DNA of 64,000 bases from an uncultured Nitrosospira sp. GTDB taxonomy: Bacteria; Nitrospirota; Nitrospiria; Nitrospirales; Nitrospiraceae. The translations under genes were made by a program, and so were the position numbers. The stretch spans positions 1 to 64,000 of the forward strand of contig CAADGK010000010.1 in NCBI GenBank assembly GCA_900696515.1. The letters are read 5' to 3'. Shown here piece after piece: positions 62,476 to 64,000 of the stretch (within the stretch, counting starts at the first letter, position 1; every line of letters begins with the position of its first letter). The notes under the pieces were generated by a model. It had not been told where the DNA came from, ran no database searches, and saw only the letters and a list, made by a program, of their open reading frames with translations.

Positions 62476-62847
62476 CTATTTTTGCCGTGTTTCAAAGGCC
62501 AAGATCGTCATATCGTACAGACGCCGACAGTCGGCACAACGAAGTCGCACCAGATCCTGAAACACATCCATCTCCCGAAGCGTGAGCGACGCGGCATGGG
62601 AAGCCACGCAGGCCTTGAGGTGATCTTCTCCGAGCGGTTCTGGTGGGAGCGCCGCTTCTCCGGCCGCCTGCTGAGCCGACGAGGCCATGGATGTGACGGC
62701 CGCAATGCTCAGGTGATGGGACGACTTGCAGGAGCTGCAGAGGAGAACGACCGTGCGTTCCTCTGTCATTCGCTTCACCGTGACACAGAGAGGATGCACG
62801 GACCAGCACTGTTGAAGAAAGGCTCCGCTACGGATGACCTGCGTCAT
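62476..62847 (-). CDS. small protein with two CxxC motifs
   Basis: A 123-residue protein with CSSC near residue 38 and CADC near residue 108, which could together bind one zinc. No family is recognised. ATG 62847 with a GAGAG ahead of it is preferred to the longer frame. Confidence 0.5.
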   Translation of the reverse strand: MTQVIRSGAFLQQCWSVHPLCVTVKRMTEERTVVLLCSSCKSSHHLSIAAVTSMASSAQQAAGEAALPPEPLGEDHLKACVASHAASLTLREMDVFQDLVRLRCADCRRLYDMTILAFETRQK

Positions 62848-62944
62848 AATTCTCTCGCTAAACAGTGAGGTACCCGCAGGCTTCCCCACCAATGTTCAGT
62901 TGACCACCTGTGGACATCGAACAGGACCAGAAGAGAACCAGAAT

Positions 62945-63235
62945 TCAGGGCATAGCTGCCGCAGGCGACCCATCGTTGTTCGGAGAAGGAACGAGATTCC
63001 CCTCCTGAACCGCACGACAAGCCTTACACACCCGCGGTCTGGCTTTCAGAAAGGAGACCTTCCCACTGGCAAGACAACTGTAATGGACAAATTCGTCACA
63101 GACTGTGCACCGGGACCAGCCTCCCCGAAGCATGGTTTTGTCCCGATAGAGATCCTCCCGGCACACTCGGCACAGGCGTGCTTGAACGGGAAGCGTCATC
63201 GGCTCCCAGTCGCCGCCAGCTTTTCGAATACTCAT
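62945..63235 (-). CDS. cysteine-rich zinc-binding protein
   Basis: A 96-residue protein with CRVC, CTVC, a later HYSC and CKAC, spaced so that two zinc ions could be bound in a RING/treble-clef-like arrangement. It is a third consecutive small protein with paired cysteines. Function is unknown. Confidence 0.55.
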   Translation of the reverse strand: MSIRKAGGDWEPMTLPVQARLCRVCREDLYRDKTMLRGGWSRCTVCDEFVHYSCLASGKVSFLKARPRVCKACRAVQEGNLVPSPNNDGSPAAAMP

Positions 63236-63331
63236 AGGGCGCAGTATAGCGAGGCGACCGGATGAAACACAAGCAAGTGAATATTGCTTGGAGAAACCCC
63301 GTCACGAGCGACGGATGGTCCACGGACCTGT

Positions 63332-63360
63332 TTGACACCCTGGAGATCGTTTGTTACTCT
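63332..63360 (+). promoter_or_regulatory. sigma70-like promoter of the polyprenyl synthase gene
   Basis: TTGACA (63332-63337, perfect) and TACTCT (63355-63360) are 17 bases apart. The ATG lies 47 bases beyond the -10 element, and no other plus-strand gene precedes it for several kilobases. Confidence 0.5.
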
Positions 63361-63406
63361 CCGCGCGAGTCGGCCCGGCATCCTGGCCATCTGGAAAACA
63401 GATCAC

Positions 63407-64000
63407 ATGAATATCGCGGACTATCTTGAACGGAAGCGGATCGACGTCGATCGATTTCTCGACCTTCTCGCGCCTCCGTCCGTGACCCCGCCGACGACAC
63501 TGCATGAGAGTCTTCGCTACAGCCTGATGGCTGGTGGAAAGCGCGTGCGGCCAATTTTGGCAATTGCGGCAGCGGAGGCCCTCGACCAAACACCTCCCGG
63601 CCTGATGGCAGTGGCATGTTCACTGGAGCTCATCCATACCTACTCGTTGATCCACGACGATCTGCCGGCAATGGACAACGACGACTTTCGTCGCGGAAAA
63701 CCGACGAATCATAAAGTCTATGGTGAAGCAATGGCGATTTTGGCCGGTGACGCCTTGCTCACCATGGCGTTCGATATCGTCAGCCGTCCTGACCTCATGA
63801 AAGGATGCGATCCGGTGCGGCAAGTCCGCATCATTCAGGAATTGGCCTTCGGATCCGGCAATATGGGCATGGTGGGAGGCCAGGTGTTGGACATCCAGGC
63901 GGAAAACAAGGACATCGACCTCCCGACCCTTCAGAACATTCACAAGCACAAGACCGGCATGCTGATGCGCGCTGCGGTCCGCATGGGTGCCATTGCCGCC
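63407..64000 (+). CDS. ispA: polyprenyl diphosphate synthase, 3' end outside window
   Basis: The first 198 residues of a trans-prenyltransferase (farnesyl/geranyl-type). AGGKRVRPILAIAAAEAL and the first Asp-rich motif DDLPAMDNDDFRRGKPTNHK (DDxxxxD, bacterial class) are clear; the second Asp-rich motif would lie beyond the window. The reading frame is still open at base 64000. It condenses IPP onto allylic diphosphates, downstream of IspE in the same pathway. Chain length cannot be settled from this fragment. Confidence 0.9.
   Translation, partial: MNIADYLERKRIDVDRFLDLLAPPSVTPPTTLHESLRYSLMAGGKRVRPILAIAAAEALDQTPPGLMAVACSLELIHTYSLIHDDLPAMDNDDFRRGKPTNHKVYGEAMAILAGDALLTMAFDIVSRPDLMKGCDPVRQVRIIQELAFGSGNMGMVGGQVLDIQAENKDIDLPTLQNIHKHKTGMLMRAAVRMGAIAA

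Noticed and set aside
1-64000. CRISPR arrays, rRNA or tRNA genes
   Set aside because: I looked for regular spacer-repeat arrays, conserved rRNA stretches and cloverleaf/CCA ends by eye in the gaps and found none; a tRNA scan would be decisive.

Overview
The window looks like a chromosomal segment of a Gram-negative, diderm bacterium, most probably Nitrospira (Nitrospirota). The Gram-negative call rests on an RND efflux pump, several lipobox lipoproteins, type IV pilus genes and a MurE with the meso-diaminopimelate motif DNPR. The genus is inferred from the whole gene set and from the many short lineage-specific hypothetical proteins; no rRNA or tRNA gene is present to confirm it.

Layout. 1-1.7 kb: a gene-poor start carrying a 98-bp IS5-type MITE, then a two-gene unit (membrane-anchored coiled-coil protein plus YfbU-family protein). 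1.7-3.2 kb: thiopurine methyltransferase and a sterol desaturase-family hydroxylase. 3.4-8.1 kb (minus): ispE-prs-rplY-pth-ychF, a housekeeping cluster for isoprenoids, PRPP and translation. 8.1-12.5 kb (minus): pilC-pilS-pilR-like genes. 12.7-14.8 kb: pgsA, a small unknown gene and a serine hydrolase. 14.9-35.9 kb (minus): a near-complete division and cell-wall (dcw) cluster, rsmH-ftsL-ftsI-murE-murF-mraY-murD-ftsW-murG-murC-murB-ddl-ftsQ-ftsA-ftsZ, followed by pgeF-yggS-proC-yggT-divIVA. It starts from a strong sigma70-like promoter followed at once by three MraZ-type boxes, although no mraZ gene lies next to it.

36-43 kb: an exported repeat protein, a beta-propeller lipoprotein, yajQ, cstA, and two toxin-antitoxin modules (DUF433/DUF5615 and AbrB/Doc) in a patch with palindromes and a small cstA-like repeat. 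43.6-49.2 kb (minus): the most interesting block, an operon for a two-subunit phosphonopyruvate decarboxylase, an aminoethylphosphonate-type transaminase, a PntC-like cytidylyltransferase, a CDP-alcohol phosphotransferase with a degenerate N-terminal domain, and a flippase-like membrane protein. Together these could make and export an aminophosphonate-headed lipid or polymer. The PEP mutase that should open the pathway is not in the window. PilZ-domain genes flank this block on both sides.

49.2-56.3 kb (plus): tandem paralogous exported proteins, a PilZ protein, and a TetR regulator with an RND pump. 56.3-63.3 kb: SCP2-like protein, a divergent SpeD-like pyruvoyl decarboxylase homologue, zinc-ribbon proteins, a 188-bp inverted-repeat element, an operon with FKBP, DUF1499 and DUF2914 proteins, and several unknown genes. 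The window ends inside a polyprenyl diphosphate synthase gene.
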